This document shows, in pieces, positions 18,208 to 27,727 of a DNA stretch of 64,000 nt; positions within the stretch are counted from its first letter, which is position 1, and every line of letters begins with the position of its first letter. A model generated the notes under the pieces. The model was not told the origin of the DNA. It ran no database searches and was given only the letters and a program-made list of their open reading frames with translations. The stretch is from Christensenella sp. (GTDB lineage Bacteria; Bacillota; Clostridia; Christensenellales; CAG-917): contig CP091723.1 of NCBI GenBank assembly GCA_022009775.1, positions 1,240,001 through 1,304,000 on the forward strand. Direction: 5' to 3'. A program made the translations under genes and the position numbers.

Positions 18208-18981
18208 ATGCTCGAAAATAAAAAGTTTCTCAATTCAAATGCCATAAAACTCATTGCGATTATCGCAATGACCATCGACCATATCGCATGGGCGGTGTAT
18301 CCTGGCTATTCAACCGAGCCTGGTGCTATCGTCATGCATATCATCGGCAGAATCACTTGCCCCATCATGTGCTATTGCATCGCCGAAGGCTTCCATTACA
18401 CCCACGATGTCAAAAAATATACACTTAGATTGCTGATTTTTGCACTTATCTCACATGTTCCTTATATGTTGCAATCATCGGCGTTTTTCGAGTTTGGCGC
18501 GCTTGCGCTCGTTCCGTTTGCCACGGGCGGCAGCGTTATGGGACATATTCTCAATCAAACAAGCGTCATGTGGTCGCTTGCAATTGGGCTTATTATGCTC
18601 CGTGTGAATTACAGCGAAAACATCAAACAAGCGGTCAAACCTTTTCTTATCTTTTTGTTGTGCATAGCCGCATTTCCTGCCGATTGGAGTTGCATCGCGT
18701 CTCTTTGCGTGTTTGCAATAGGCACAAATCGCGGCAAACCGCTCTCGCAAATCCTTTGGAGTATGTTTTTCGTGAGCCTTTACGTGCTTGTCTATTGCCT
18801 TTCCATGTCCGTGACCTACGGGCTTATACAATTTGCCGTCTTGCTCGCCATCCCCGTTCTCGCCTTCTACAACGGTCAGCGCGGCAAGAATCCGACTGTA
18901 AACAAAGTTATGAAATGGGTGTTTTACATATATTATCCGTTGCACCTTCTCGTGATTGCATTAATACGCATTTTTGCGTAA
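18208..18981 (+). CDS. TraX family membrane protein
   Basis: TraX-family proteins are polytopic membrane proteins; the plasmid F member acetylates pilin, and most chromosomal ones have no known substrate. The 257-residue product has about seven to eight hydrophobic segments and family-like stretches near the N-terminus (AIKLIAIIAMTIDHIAWAVY), then RITCPIMCYCIAEGFHYT, and at the C-terminus FYIYYPLHLLVIALI. GTGGAGAT precedes ATG 18208 closely. It stands alone between the restriction island and the recombinase element. No conjugation genes accompany it. Confidence 0.85.
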   Translation: MLENKKFLNSNAIKLIAIIAMTIDHIAWAVYPGYSTEPGAIVMHIIGRITCPIMCYCIAEGFHYTHDVKKYTLRLLIFALISHVPYMLQSSAFFEFGALALVPFATGGSVMGHILNQTSVMWSLAIGLIMLRVNYSENIKQAVKPFLIFLLCIAAFPADWSCIASLCVFAIGTNRGKPLSQILWSMFFVSLYVLVYCLSMSVTYGLIQFAVLLAIPVLAFYNGQRGKNPTVNKVMKWVFYIYYPLHLLVIALIRIFA

Positions 18982-19012
18982 TCTATCGGCTTTAATTGTA
19001 TTTAACAGTTTT

Positions 19013-19045
19013 GAACGACGAGTGATTTGCTCCGTCGTTTCTTCG
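19013..19045 (+). terminator. Weak terminator after the TraX-like gene
   Basis: AACGACG and CGTCGTT form a stem around an 11-12 base loop, followed by a T-rich stretch (TTCTTCGTTTT). Confidence 0.4.
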
Positions 19046-19333
19046 TTTTCGGACGTGTTTCTCGCTTAATAAACGGCGGAATCGGTATAATAAAAAGCGA
19101 AAATAAAAACTGCATTGTCACACAAGGATATATATGTTGTGATTAAAACTTAAATCTAACGCCGAAAAAGTCTCTTGAAAAGAAAAAGTGCAACAGTACA
19201 AGCCGTTTGCAAGGCAAACGACCGTCCTGTTTCTCCGAATGGATCTCGTACCACACGCAAATGCTACGCATTATTTTGTCTTTTGTTTCCCGCTACGCTT
19301 TGTGCAAGCACAATCGAGCGGAAAACAACAAAC

Positions 19334-19380
19334 AACCTGAAAAGTCTTTCAGGTTGCGTGTGGTGGATGGGCAGGACTCG
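19334..19380 (-). other. tRNA 3'-end fragment with terminator
   Basis: Read on the minus strand, 19380-19361 is CGAGTCCTGCCCATCCACCA, a T-loop-to-CCA tRNA end, followed at 19355-19334 by a hairpin with a T-rich tail, as after a real tRNA. No tRNA body precedes it; the sequence leaves tRNA likeness at the T-loop. A facing plus-strand fragment (19479-19498, CGAGCCTGTTGCAGACACCA) lies 100 bases away. The rest of 19046-19510 shows no gene. Confidence 0.5.
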
Positions 19381-19510
19381 CTCATCAGCGGAGCGGAAAT
19401 GCTGGCATTTGAGAGCGGAGCGTGCAGTGTGACCGAAGGGCACAGGGCACACAATGTGTGCGGTGCGGAACGCACCATCGAGCCTGTTGCAGACACCAAC
19501 AGCAAAAGAA

Positions 19511-19534
19511 AAACCCTACTGTTTAGTAGGGTTT
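19511..19534 (-). terminator. Terminator after recombinase copy 1
   Basis: AAACCCTACT pairs with AGTAGGGTTT around GTTT. On the minus strand a T tract follows. It lies seven bases outside the repeat shared by the two recombinase elements. Confidence 0.7.
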
Positions 19535-19558
19535 TGATGTTGGTGGAAAGAATTTGAA

Positions 19559-21166
19559 CTAATCCGCACCGTGAGGAGTGGTGGGTGTTTTTTCAAGGTT
19601 GAAACGCAGTTTGTGTCGGCGGTTTATAACGTAAAGTATCTCAAAATGGATTGTTTGATCTATGGTTATATCCAACACTTGCATCGAGCGTTTTGCCTTG
19701 TTAATTTTGATTTTGCATCGAGATGAAAAATATCCCCGACGTTCATTGTCTGAATCATCGGGGATGGTGTTTGTGTATCTGTAGAAGATTTCTATTTTAT
19801 CGTCATAGACGACAACTCTGTCGAGTATGTGTTGTAAATATAGTTGTGGATCGTCTTTGAATTCCGTGCGTAAGAATCGCTCTATTTCTTCCTTGTTGAA
19901 CGTCTTTTGCCGACGTGTTTCTTCAACAGCTATTTTTGTTTCTATATCTTCCTTTTCGTTTTCGAGAGCGGCAAGCCGTTCCTTTGTGGTTTTTGCTATT
20001 ATTCCTTGCTCTATTGCGCTCATGACGTTGGTCAATGCTTTATCCGTATCGTACAATCGTTTATGTAACATTTGCAATACGCTGTCGCTCTTGTTGCGCT
20101 GTGCTTGAACTTCGAGAACTTTGTCCGCAATAAGCGATATGTTTTCATCCGTACAAAACACTTCATACGTGACTTGCGCAACGAAATCGTCCAACTCTTG
20201 TTGGCGGATAACGCGCAAATTACAATCTTTATGCTTTTTACGCCCGGCGCACTTGTAATAAAAACGTAGTTTACCGTTTCTTGCCGTTGAACTGTCTCCT
20301 TGCAGTTTGCGCCCGCAATATCCACATACTACTTTATTGCGCAACAGGAACGTTGTGTTGACACTGCGTTTTCCTGTCTTATTTACTGCAAGTTTTTTCT
20401 GTATCGCATCGAACAACATTTTGTCTATAATGGGCGGATAGATGTTGTCAAATACCTCGCCGTTGTATTTGGTGATGCCTATATATTTTTCATTTACAAG
20501 CATTTTGTAGACGGTTTGCGGAACGAACGGTTTGTTTTTGTATAAAACGCCTCGCGCCGTAAGCTCTTCTATAATTTCGCGTACGATTTTTCCGCCGTAA
20601 TAGCGTTCAAAGATATATTTTACGATTTTCGCTTGTTCTTCGTTTATTTCAAGTTTTTTGTTCACGACTTTATATCCGTATGCGACACCGCCACCGCCGA
20701 ATTGTCCTTTGAGCCTGCTTTCTCTAAGTCCGCGCTTTATCTTCTGAGATAACTCTGCCGAATAATATTCCGCAAGTCCGATATACATATTTTCGAGTAG
20801 TATTCCGTCCAAATTTCGCGAGCCGTCTATATTCGTGGATGTCCGTTGTGTTGCGGATATAAGCGTTTTTCCGCTTTTTATGAGTTTTTGCTTGTTCAAT
20901 GCAATCTCGATTGAGTTTCTGCCAAACCTATCCAACGCATATACAAGCACTATGTCCCAAGCGGTTGTGCGTTCCGCGTCCGCAAGCATCTTTTGAAATG
21001 ACGGACGATTGTCGTTTGTGCCTGTCATGGCGCGGTCTATATATTCGTGGATAATGGTTAAGCCGTTTTGTTCTGCGTATTTATAACACTCTCGCAACTG
21101 TCCTTCGATGGACTGTTCCGTTTGCCGTTCGCAAGAGTACCTCGCATAAATCACAGCACCTTTCAT
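19559..21166 (-). CDS. Large serine recombinase, copy 1
   Basis: Large serine recombinases integrate and excise mobile elements through a serine nucleophile. The 535-residue protein begins MKGAVIYARYSCERQTEQS with catalytic Ser11, and has the resolvase helix YALDRFGRNSIEIA, the recombinase domain (GGVAYGYKVVNKKLEINEEQ), a zinc ribbon CGYCGRKLQG with YYKCAGRKKHKDC, and a coiled coil near residues 370-430. The C-terminus ends LEKTPTTPHGAD, differing from copy 2 by Pro to Leu. AGGAGG lies on the coding strand just upstream of the start. It is the only gene of its element able to move DNA. Confidence 0.95.
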   Translation of the reverse strand: MKGAVIYARYSCERQTEQSIEGQLRECYKYAEQNGLTIIHEYIDRAMTGTNDNRPSFQKMLADAERTTAWDIVLVYALDRFGRNSIEIALNKQKLIKSGKTLISATQRTSTNIDGSRNLDGILLENMYIGLAEYYSAELSQKIKRGLRESRLKGQFGGGGVAYGYKVVNKKLEINEEQAKIVKYIFERYYGGKIVREIIEELTARGVLYKNKPFVPQTVYKMLVNEKYIGITKYNGEVFDNIYPPIIDKMLFDAIQKKLAVNKTGKRSVNTTFLLRNKVVCGYCGRKLQGDSSTARNGKLRFYYKCAGRKKHKDCNLRVIRQQELDDFVAQVTYEVFCTDENISLIADKVLEVQAQRNKSDSVLQMLHKRLYDTDKALTNVMSAIEQGIIAKTTKERLAALENEKEDIETKIAVEETRRQKTFNKEEIERFLRTEFKDDPQLYLQHILDRVVVYDDKIEIFYRYTNTIPDDSDNERRGYFSSRCKIKINKAKRSMQVLDITIDQTIHFEILYVINRRHKLRFNLEKTPTTPHGAD

Positions 21167-21509
21167 TGTCGTATTTCCTCCTAAGTTTTGGTTATCGTGT
21201 CTTTCGACAGGAAACGGACAGAACGAAAACGATATGGATTATTTCATATCCGAGTTTTTATGGGTATTGTCAAGGGTTGCCGTGGCAATGCATTTACCCT
21301 TGACAATGCCGAGTTTGCGTTCACGCTTCCTGTGAGAAAGACAATTTTGTTATATCAAATATTTTTTATGTGCGTAACATACTCACAGGGTACAAAACCA
21401 AGTATTTTTGGATATTTACCTAGACTCAGCCGTACTTTCCCGTTCTTTTTCCGTACATTGCACTATAAATAGCGTAAATGCAAGAGAGTGAGAAAGCAAG
21501 GACAGTGTC

Positions 21510-21703
21510 GTGCGCAGTATGGACATTTTTGAAACACCAATGGAACATAATTTGAACACAATTTTGATAATGAAAATATGATTGCGGAACAATGGCGCAA
21601 CGCCTACGCGACACAAAATATCGAAACGGCAAACGAGATTTTGCAATACAAAAACGCCAAGTATTTCCGCAGAAAAAAGCGACGGCAACGGCATGGCGGA
21701 TAA
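21510..21703 (+). pseudogene. Small divergent reading frame of the recombinase element, broken
   Basis: From GTG 21510 (AAGGAC about seven bases upstream) or ATG 21519 the frame encodes MDIFETPMEHNLNTI and then shifts. One more T in the run 21562-21565 would continue as FDNENMIAEQWRNAYATQN to KKRRQRHGG and a stop at 21703, about 61-64 residues. The same break at the same run occurs in copy 2, so here it is shared by descent or a systematic error. Copy 2 has a further change near its end. Function is unknown; a basic tail could suggest DNA binding. Confidence 0.35.
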
Positions 21704-21787
21704 GCGAGGATTTCGCCAAGCGGGTTAGCGCGAAACCTCGCTCCGCTCCGTGCCGCCTTTTGCGGATTTTGGTTTGTTTTTATGCAA

Positions 21788-21860
21788 AGACGTGCCGTAG
21801 TCTTGCGCGCGCGTACGCGTGCGCACTTGTATCAAGACTACGGCACGTCTAACAGGCAAA
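21788..21860. repeat. Terminal hairpin of recombinase element copy 1
   Basis: AGACGTGCCGTAGTCTTG and CAAGACTACGGCACGTCT pair over 18 bases around a loop that itself contains alternating GC dinucleotides (GCGCGCGTACGCGTGCGC). The right arm with its flank (ACTTGTATCAAGACTACGGC onward) recurs at 37655, 37690 and in copy 2. From 21861 to 22125 I see no gene. Confidence 0.75.
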
Positions 21861-22125
21861 TTATGAAAGATAGCACTTAAAACGAAGAGTATTTACAAAA
21901 ATTGGGTTATGCAAGGAATGCCGAATTAGCTATGCGTAATTATAGAATCATACATATGATTGACAAAATGTATAAAACTGTCGTATTATGAGATTGCGAT
22001 AAACGCAATAATCTATTATAAAAGGCCTTTTACTTCGGTAATAGGAGCATTTTCGTAATAAAAGTAGTATGTGGGTTTATCGCAAAAATCAGCGGGGATG
22101 CACTTGTTATATTTTACTTCTATGT

Positions 22126-22152
22126 TGAGTGCCCCTGAGGGGCACTCTTTTG
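22126..22152 (+). terminator. Hairpin resembling a terminator before the next gene
   Basis: GAGTGCCCC and GGGGCACTC pair around TGA, followed by TTTTG. It lies just upstream of the ribosome site GGAGG at 22157, so it may be a leader hairpin or the terminator of an upstream transcript. Confidence 0.55.
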
Positions 22153-22171
22153 TTTTGGAGGAAAGTATTTG

Positions 22172-23038
22172 ATGCAAAGCACTCTTAACTTTAAAGATAC
22201 AGTTGAGCGTAATTTGTGTTTGGGTAAGTATTATAACGCATCATCTCCCTTTAATAGCAGATATCGTTCTTGGATTCAATGTAGAGATAAGTTTTTATCG
22301 GCATATAAAAATGACACAAGAGAAATAACTCAAACTGCTTTAGATGATTTATCTTTGCGATTGGCTTTTTATCTTGCGAGTTGGGGCATGTATCGCGGTA
22401 GCAGTGCGCTTCTATTTAACGACTATAAAGTTCACATTCCTGCCGTTAAAGAATTATTCGATTCGCAATATAACACTTTATGGAATTATGATCCTTTTAG
22501 ACAAAGCATAAATACGCTGCCTAGATGGTTGTTCAATAATAATGGCGGATTGCGAGATATATACAATCAAATTCAGCAAGAAACAAATTATCCGAGGAAA
22601 ACAACATCCTCCAATAACTGTGCATCGAATACATTAATAACTAAAGTGATGTTAGGCACTTGGGGATGTATACCTGCATACGACGAGTACTTTAGAGCCG
22701 GTTTACGTTATTTTGGATTGAGCGATAGTCTTTCGAGCAACGCAATACAAACAATGATAAAAAAATTACTTCCATTTAACGAAGTACACCAAACTATAGC
22801 CCTTTACTCATCGAATGGTTACACACCAATGAAAATAATAGATGCATATTTCTGGGAAATCGGCTATCTTTCTTCTTTTGCGAATGAACTGATTAGTTCT
22901 AAAAAAGCAGTATCGCAAGCTAGGAAAGATTATATAAATAATTATCTTGGTGGCATACTCAAAGACTGTCTTGATGATAATAAAAAAATGTGTAAAAAAT
23001 TGCAGAATTTACTACCTGATAAAACATTACTTAAATAA
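22172..23038 (+). CDS. Unknown protein
   Basis: I do not recognise the family with confidence. The 288-residue product looks soluble and helical, rich in aromatic residues and Asn. Distinct stretches are KYYNASSPFNSRYRSWIQCR, SLRLAFYLASWGMYRGSSAL and VMLGTWGCIPAYDEYFRAGL, which together suggest a compact conserved domain. GGAGG precedes ATG 22172 by ten bases. Composition is A+T rich, and it lies beside recombinase copy 1, so it is probably accessory. The following small gene starts 13 bases after its stop and is probably cotranscribed. Confidence 0.6.
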   Translation: MQSTLNFKDTVERNLCLGKYYNASSPFNSRYRSWIQCRDKFLSAYKNDTREITQTALDDLSLRLAFYLASWGMYRGSSALLFNDYKVHIPAVKELFDSQYNTLWNYDPFRQSINTLPRWLFNNNGGLRDIYNQIQQETNYPRKTTSSNNCASNTLITKVMLGTWGCIPAYDEYFRAGLRYFGLSDSLSSNAIQTMIKKLLPFNEVHQTIALYSSNGYTPMKIIDAYFWEIGYLSSFANELISSKKAVSQARKDYINNYLGGILKDCLDDNKKMCKKLQNLLPDKTLLK

Positions 23039-23051
23039 GGGGGATGAACAA

Positions 23052-23557
23052 ATGATATTTGGGAGTATAACAATAGAACATGAACAACTTGACATTATAA
23101 AACAAGCCATAGAACAAGCAAGCTTAGACACAACATTAGAGAATTTATTGCTTTGGAATGGGGCCATTAGGTTTATTTCACAAAAAATAACACTTTTATA
23201 AGCAACATACAAAAGCGGCTTCTTGATAAGCAGTGAAGAATTGTCACAAATATCAAAGCACGCATACTATTCTGCAAACGAGTATGTGTTTTCATCATCA
23301 AGTGAAACAATAACTTTTGTTAGCAGACAAGAGAATAAGAAAGAACTCGCGGTAAGATAAAAGAAACATTCTATGCTGATGATACAATAAAGAATGAATT
23401 AAATAAAATTCGCAAAAGAGTTGAAGAGTATAAGGCTTTTTTAAAAGAAGATATTTCTTTAAATGCAGAGGATTACGAAATGTATGGTTCAGCATATTTA
23501 GATAGCCCGAATACGAAATGGAGAGGACGTGAATTAATTGACAGAGTAGATTATTAA
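23052..23557 (+). pseudogene. Small unknown gene, broken in several places
   Basis: ATG 23052 with GGGGG upstream opens a frame, MIFGSITIEHEQLDII, that stops at 23199. Coding character continues to 23557 through further frames: SGFLISSEELSQISKHAYYS, then KIKETFYADDTIKNELNK to GRELIDRVDY. Changing the T4 run 23194-23197 to five and the A4 run 23211-23214 to three removes the first stop, and one added A near 23340 restores the last part, giving about 168 residues. The function is unknown. It sits directly downstream of the previous unknown gene and may act with it. Confidence 0.4.
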
Positions 23558-23603
23558 AACACAATAGTGTTCAACTGCGGTTGCTTTCTGCGCACCAAAG
23601 CTT

Positions 23604-23635
23604 AAAAAAACGAACCTTTTGGGGTTCGTTTTTTC
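23604..23635. terminator. Bidirectional terminator
   Basis: AAAAAAACGAACC pairs with GGTTCGTTTTTT around TTTTGG and has A and T tracts on either side. It separates the small-gene pair from the convergent AraC gene. Confidence 0.8.
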
Positions 23636-23721
23636 TTTCATTGCCTTGACAACAGACTTGCGACAATGCTTTCCGCATTGTCGGCAAACTCCGTTTGTCA
23701 TAGCACTTCCCGGTGGGTGTC

Positions 23722-24579
23722 TCATGTATGTTTGCCTATCTTTTTTTTGATGAATTTGAGTTCAAATGTATGGATCAAGAAGGGATCTTCTTGATTGTTT
23801 TCTTTGTTGAAGTAAATTATGTCGGGGACGGCCTCGGCGGAATGGTTGATGCGGTATTCAATGGGGGATATATCGTATTTGCGCTTGAAGGCCTTGTAAA
23901 AGGCGGTGTAGTCGGTGAAGCCGGAAGAGAAACATATCTCTCGTATGGGTGTGTCGGTGGCAAGAATCATTTCGCATGCTTTTTGCAATCTGAAGTCAAG
24001 AAGGAATTGATAGGGAGTGATCGAGTAGGTGTTCTTGAAAGTGTTGATGACTTGGTTTTTTGACAATGCGGATATTTTTGCAATCTTGTCAAGGTCAACA
24101 ACGGATTTGTAGTTGTCAAGAAGGTACTTGCGAATAATCTCGGCATCTGTGACTTTTGCAGTGCCTGTTTTTAATGCAATAAGAAGCTTATAGAATATAT
24201 TTTCATATTCTATCTTTTCTGCAGAGATGCCAAGCAGCTCAAGCTCTTCAACGATCGGTTGAATTTTGTTAATATCAATTTTGCCCTTTAGGGGAAGTGC
24301 TCCTGCTTTGCTGTAATAACCCCTAAAATGAACGAAGAAATAATTGGGTTCATCGCTTGGAATTATCCCTTGTTGGTAGAGATTCGGTTGCTGAATGTAG
24401 TATTCGCCCGCTTTAACTTCAACGGGTACGCCGTTCTCGCTGAAACGAAGGATGCCTTTTCTTACAAGCAAAAGGACGCTCAGGTCATAAGTGCGGTTTA
24501 TGTGGCATTCTCCCGGCTCAAACTGCCTATTGGCAGAAAAGTGGTAATGCGGCAATTTGGAAAAGCTTAAAGATTTCAT
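23722..24579 (-). CDS. AraC family transcriptional regulator of the glycan locus
   Basis: AraC regulators bind a ligand through an N-terminal cupin and DNA through two C-terminal helix-turn-helix motifs. The 285-residue protein has a cupin-like first half (GILRFSENGVPVEVKAGEYY, YFFVHFRGYY) and the AraC signature at about residues 180-250 (KIAKISALSKNQVINTFKNT, then REICFSSGFTDYTAFYKAFK, with SPIEYR). It diverges from the sugar-utilisation genes with a 128-base intergenic region, the usual layout for a local activator. The ligand is unknown. Confidence 0.92.
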   Translation of the reverse strand: MKSLSFSKLPHYHFSANRQFEPGECHINRTYDLSVLLLVRKGILRFSENGVPVEVKAGEYYIQQPNLYQQGIIPSDEPNYFFVHFRGYYSKAGALPLKGKIDINKIQPIVEELELLGISAEKIEYENIFYKLLIALKTGTAKVTDAEIIRKYLLDNYKSVVDLDKIAKISALSKNQVINTFKNTYSITPYQFLLDFRLQKACEMILATDTPIREICFSSGFTDYTAFYKAFKRKYDISPIEYRINHSAEAVPDIIYFNKENNQEDPFLIHTFELKFIKKKIGKHT

Positions 24580-24608
24580 AAATACAATTTAGCACACAAT
24601 TGTGATTT

Positions 24609-24643
24609 TTGCAATATCAAAAATGATTTTTTATATTGTGCAA
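24609..24643. promoter_or_regulatory. Candidate AraC operator
   Basis: In the divergent intergenic region, TTGCAATAT (24609-24617) and ATATTGTGCAA (24633-24643) form an imperfect inverted repeat with an A+T-rich centre. Position and symmetry suggest a regulator site; no family consensus supports it. Confidence 0.3.
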
Positions 24644-24707
24644 GTTTTCAATGTGTTGTAAAATTTAGATGAGGATGGGGAAGAAAAGGTGATAAGGAGC
24701 GAAAGTT

Positions 24708-26006
24708 ATGAAGAAGACTATTTCTATTGTACTGGTTGCGCTTTTTGTGCTTTGCACTTTTGTTGCGTGCTCTAATGGCGGAGCGAAAATCGCGCCCGTT
24801 TCAAATATTGTTTTTGAAAACGGTGTGGTTTCTTTTGACAAAGCGGAAGGTGCAACTTCTTATGATATTGTGATCAAGCATCGCGGAGAAACCGTATATG
24901 AAGATTCGGTGACAGATACGTCAATCGACATCGATAGTATCGGTGTTGCAGGCAATCTTACAATGAGCATTGTCGCCTGCAACGACAAGACAAAGAGCGA
25001 TGCGGTCGAGTATCCTTTCACTGTTTTATCCACTTTTGGAAACGTCGAACTCGAAGCGGAAGATTATCTTGCCAATTACGGAACGGGCAAAGCCGGCTCA
25101 AATTTCAGGAACAATCCGCTTGCGCACAAGGGCGCATACGTCGGCGGTATCGACGATGCGGGACAAGGTGTATATATCAATTATCTTTGCCCCGTTGCCG
25201 GCACTTTTGATTTCACCGTTTATTATTGTCACGAAGGCACAGGCGCGCATCAAGATATGTGGGTCAACGGCGAGTATCAAACAAGAATCGATTATACCGA
25301 AAATACCGGTTGGGGCGGCTCGAAATTTGACGCGGCAAACACGACGGTCAAGATCACGCTTGTGAAGGGGTGGAACACTATTTCCATTATGAAGAACGGC
25401 GACGCATCCGACAACTGGGGCGATTATGCCGAGCTTGACTATTTTGTCATTCACGGTGACGGCAGCGAGTATAACGTTGACGATTTGGTGCAATACGGTG
25501 AAATGCCCGCATACTATCGTTTGGAAGCGGAAATGGGCTCTCCGAGATGCAAGAACAAAGTCAGCAACATGTATCAATGCAAGAATCCCCCGATTGTGCA
25601 ATCTGACGGGCTTGTTTATTCAAACGGTTTTATAATGGGCAACATCGAAAGCAACTATGACGGTGTGGAGTGGCAGTTCAATTCTCCCGTCAAAGCAAAA
25701 TATCAAGTGAAGATTGCCTATGCGTCCGGCTCATTTGACGGATCGCAACCCGCTCGTCCCTCCTTTATCGTGACGCAAAAGGAAGTCGGTTTGGCAAAAG
25801 GCGTTGATTTCAACGATATGACGAAGGTCACATTCGATGCTTTGCCGTACACAGGGTGGGGCAACGTTGCCATCGCCGAGCAAACGATAGAGATTGTTCT
25901 TGAAGCCGGCAAAAACTTCATATATTGCCTCAAACTCGATAGTGTCAACTGCGGTATGTTCCAACTTGACTATATCGATATCAGTTTTGTCGGTGAAGTC
26001 GCTTAA
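24708..26006 (+). CDS. Secreted lipoprotein with two carbohydrate-binding-like domains
   Basis: The N-terminus MKKTISIVLVALFVLCTFVAC is a lipoprotein signal peptide with lipobox FVAC. A Fn3-like stretch follows (residues 30-110). Two CBM6/CBM35-like beta-sandwiches come next, about 113-250 (LEAEDYLANYGTG, YVGGIDDAGQGVYINY, WNTISI) and about 270-430 (YRLEAEMGSPR, LDYIDISF). Such modules bind polysaccharide at the cell surface. No catalytic domain is visible, so this is likely a glycan-capture protein for the importer encoded downstream. The start has GGAGCG nearby. It heads the locus. Confidence 0.8.
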   Translation: MKKTISIVLVALFVLCTFVACSNGGAKIAPVSNIVFENGVVSFDKAEGATSYDIVIKHRGETVYEDSVTDTSIDIDSIGVAGNLTMSIVACNDKTKSDAVEYPFTVLSTFGNVELEAEDYLANYGTGKAGSNFRNNPLAHKGAYVGGIDDAGQGVYINYLCPVAGTFDFTVYYCHEGTGAHQDMWVNGEYQTRIDYTENTGWGGSKFDAANTTVKITLVKGWNTISIMKNGDASDNWGDYAELDYFVIHGDGSEYNVDDLVQYGEMPAYYRLEAEMGSPRCKNKVSNMYQCKNPPIVQSDGLVYSNGFIMGNIESNYDGVEWQFNSPVKAKYQVKIAYASGSFDGSQPARPSFIVTQKEVGLAKGVDFNDMTKVTFDALPYTGWGNVAIAEQTIEIVLEAGKNFIYCLKLDSVNCGMFQLDYIDISFVGEVA

Positions 26007-26090
26007 TATTGTTTAACAACAAGACAGAATAATTGACTATATCATCATCCATATAAACACAAGAAAAACGGGAAACAACGGAGCAAATAT

Positions 26091-27727
26091 ATGCAACTGC
26101 AAGATTTAAGTTATACGCTTAATAATGAAAAAATTCGAGTGACCGACAAGGTGAACGGGATAGATTACTTCGTGTCTATGGAAGTGGTGAGTCTCGAAAA
26201 CGTATACACCATTCCGAGCTTTGAGAAACGTGGTGACGGTTATGTTTCTCAAAGTGTGGTTTGGGGCAACAACGAACAAGCGGACGGAAAAGCACGATTG
26301 CAAATTAAAGAATTTGACAAGGGAGTGAGCTTTTGCTGCTCGGCAACGCTCGATAAGTCCGTGCGGTCGATAAAAGTGCGTTTTGACAACTTGCCGCTCG
26401 GCACTCTTGTGAGTTCTATAGACGAAGATAAAAAGTGACGGAATACGGCATTTGCATGCATTATCCCGAAGGATGGAGAACTCTCTGTTGGCCGTTTGTT
26501 GTTTTTCGTCTTGAAAACGGGAGCTATTTGTATGTATACTGTAAAGACAATACGGTGAATAAAAAGATATTCTATATCAAGAGAGTCGACGATAAGATGC
26601 GTGTTGACGTTGTGCAGGAGCAAGACGCGACTGTGCTCGACAAACACTTTGAGATTCCACCCGTATACGTCGGAGTGACAAACGATATAGATGCGTTCTA
26701 CAAGCAAGTGTCCGACTATACAAAAAAAATATACGGATTGGAAGACTTTGAAAACAGCAAAATAACGCCGTCTTGGTTCAAGGATATATCGCTTGTTGTG
26801 ACAATGCACATGCAAGCGTTTACCGGCAAGATTTTTCACACTTACGAAAGCGCGTTGGAAGATATTGCCAAAATCACGAAGCACATAGACGGAAAGCACG
26901 TTTTGGTGTATCTTGCAGGGTGGGAAGGCCGTTATTATTATAAATACGGCAACTATTGCTCGGACGAACGCTTGGGCGGAGATGCAGCTCTTGCAAAGTG
27001 CATAAAATGCATGCACGAGTTGGGGTGCAAAGTTATGTTGATGTATGGGATAAATATGGTCAACAGAAACATACCCGCGCTCAAAGACATAATCCCCAAA
27101 AGCGAGTTTGTCACGATAGGCGGCGGAAAATTCCACTGCGGATCGGTCGATTGGGAAGGAGCGCATCATTACGATTTTGACGATCTTGCGCAGCTTAATA
27201 TCGGCAACAAAGAGTGGGCAGACAGTTTGTATGAACAGATAAAACGCAATAGCGAGCAATTTGATGCAGACGGCGCGTTTTTGGATATTGCAGCCTGCTA
27301 TGTCAACGACAGAAGAGCAAGAATGTTTGACGGCGTGGTGGAATTTTGCGATAGATTGCGCACAATCAAGCCCGACTTCTTGGTTTCGGGTGAAGGCTAT
27401 TATGACGGACTGTCAAAGGCAATGCCGCTTTTTCAATCGGGACATACCGACGGAAAGATGCATTATCACAATAGATTGAGCAAGGAGTTGTTTGAAAGAT
27501 ATTCGAGAGAGTTTGCGCATTTGTGTCTCGGCGATCCGTGGTACGGTTCAACCGGTGTGCACGAACAAGGCGTAAACACAGACAAAAAAACACCGCTTTG
27601 CAAGGCGATAATCCCAACGCTGTCCCTTGTTGACGGAAGTGTGGAGAACGCTTGGGACGGTGTGAAAGAAACAATAGAACAAGCAAAAGAGTATTGGAGG
27701 CTTTACTGTGAAAAGACGGCTGACTAA
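26091..27727 (+). CDS. Glycoside-hydrolase-like TIM-barrel protein, one frameshift
   Basis: The product is cytoplasmic (no signal peptide) and about 545 residues when the frame is repaired. The N-terminal quarter is beta-rich. The rest looks like a TIM barrel: VLVYLAGWEGRYYYKYGNY, CKVMLMYGINMV, DADGAFLDIAACYVND with a candidate catalytic Asp, and DFLVSGEGYYDGL with a candidate acid Glu. This layout is shared by alpha-glycosidase clans and by the DUF6259 group; I cannot fix the family. The frame breaks at A5 26430-26434 (six A joins DEDKK to VTEYGI). Its end overlaps the GTG start of the first permease. It probably cleaves the imported oligosaccharide. Confidence 0.6.

Larger units (their letters stand above)
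19541..21860 (-). mobile_element. Serine-recombinase element, copy 1
   Basis: A unit of about 2.32 kb is repeated at 57311-59633 in the same orientation. The shared left end is TGGTGGAAAGAATTTGAACT and the right end is a hairpin followed by CTAACAGGCAAA. The recombinase gene is almost identical in the two copies, while the upstream non-coding part differs at scattered sites. It contains the recombinase, a small divergent broken reading frame and a large terminal hairpin. No other cargo is inside. Confidence 0.75.

Noticed and set aside
19175..19557. Several overlapping small open frames before recombinase copy 1
   Set aside because: They overlap in different frames, lack ribosome sites and cover tRNA-like fragments and hairpins.
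18208..21860. A conjugative element suggested by the TraX-like gene near a serine recombinase
   Set aside because: No relaxase, coupling protein or type IV secretion genes are present, and TraX-family proteins are common chromosomal genes.
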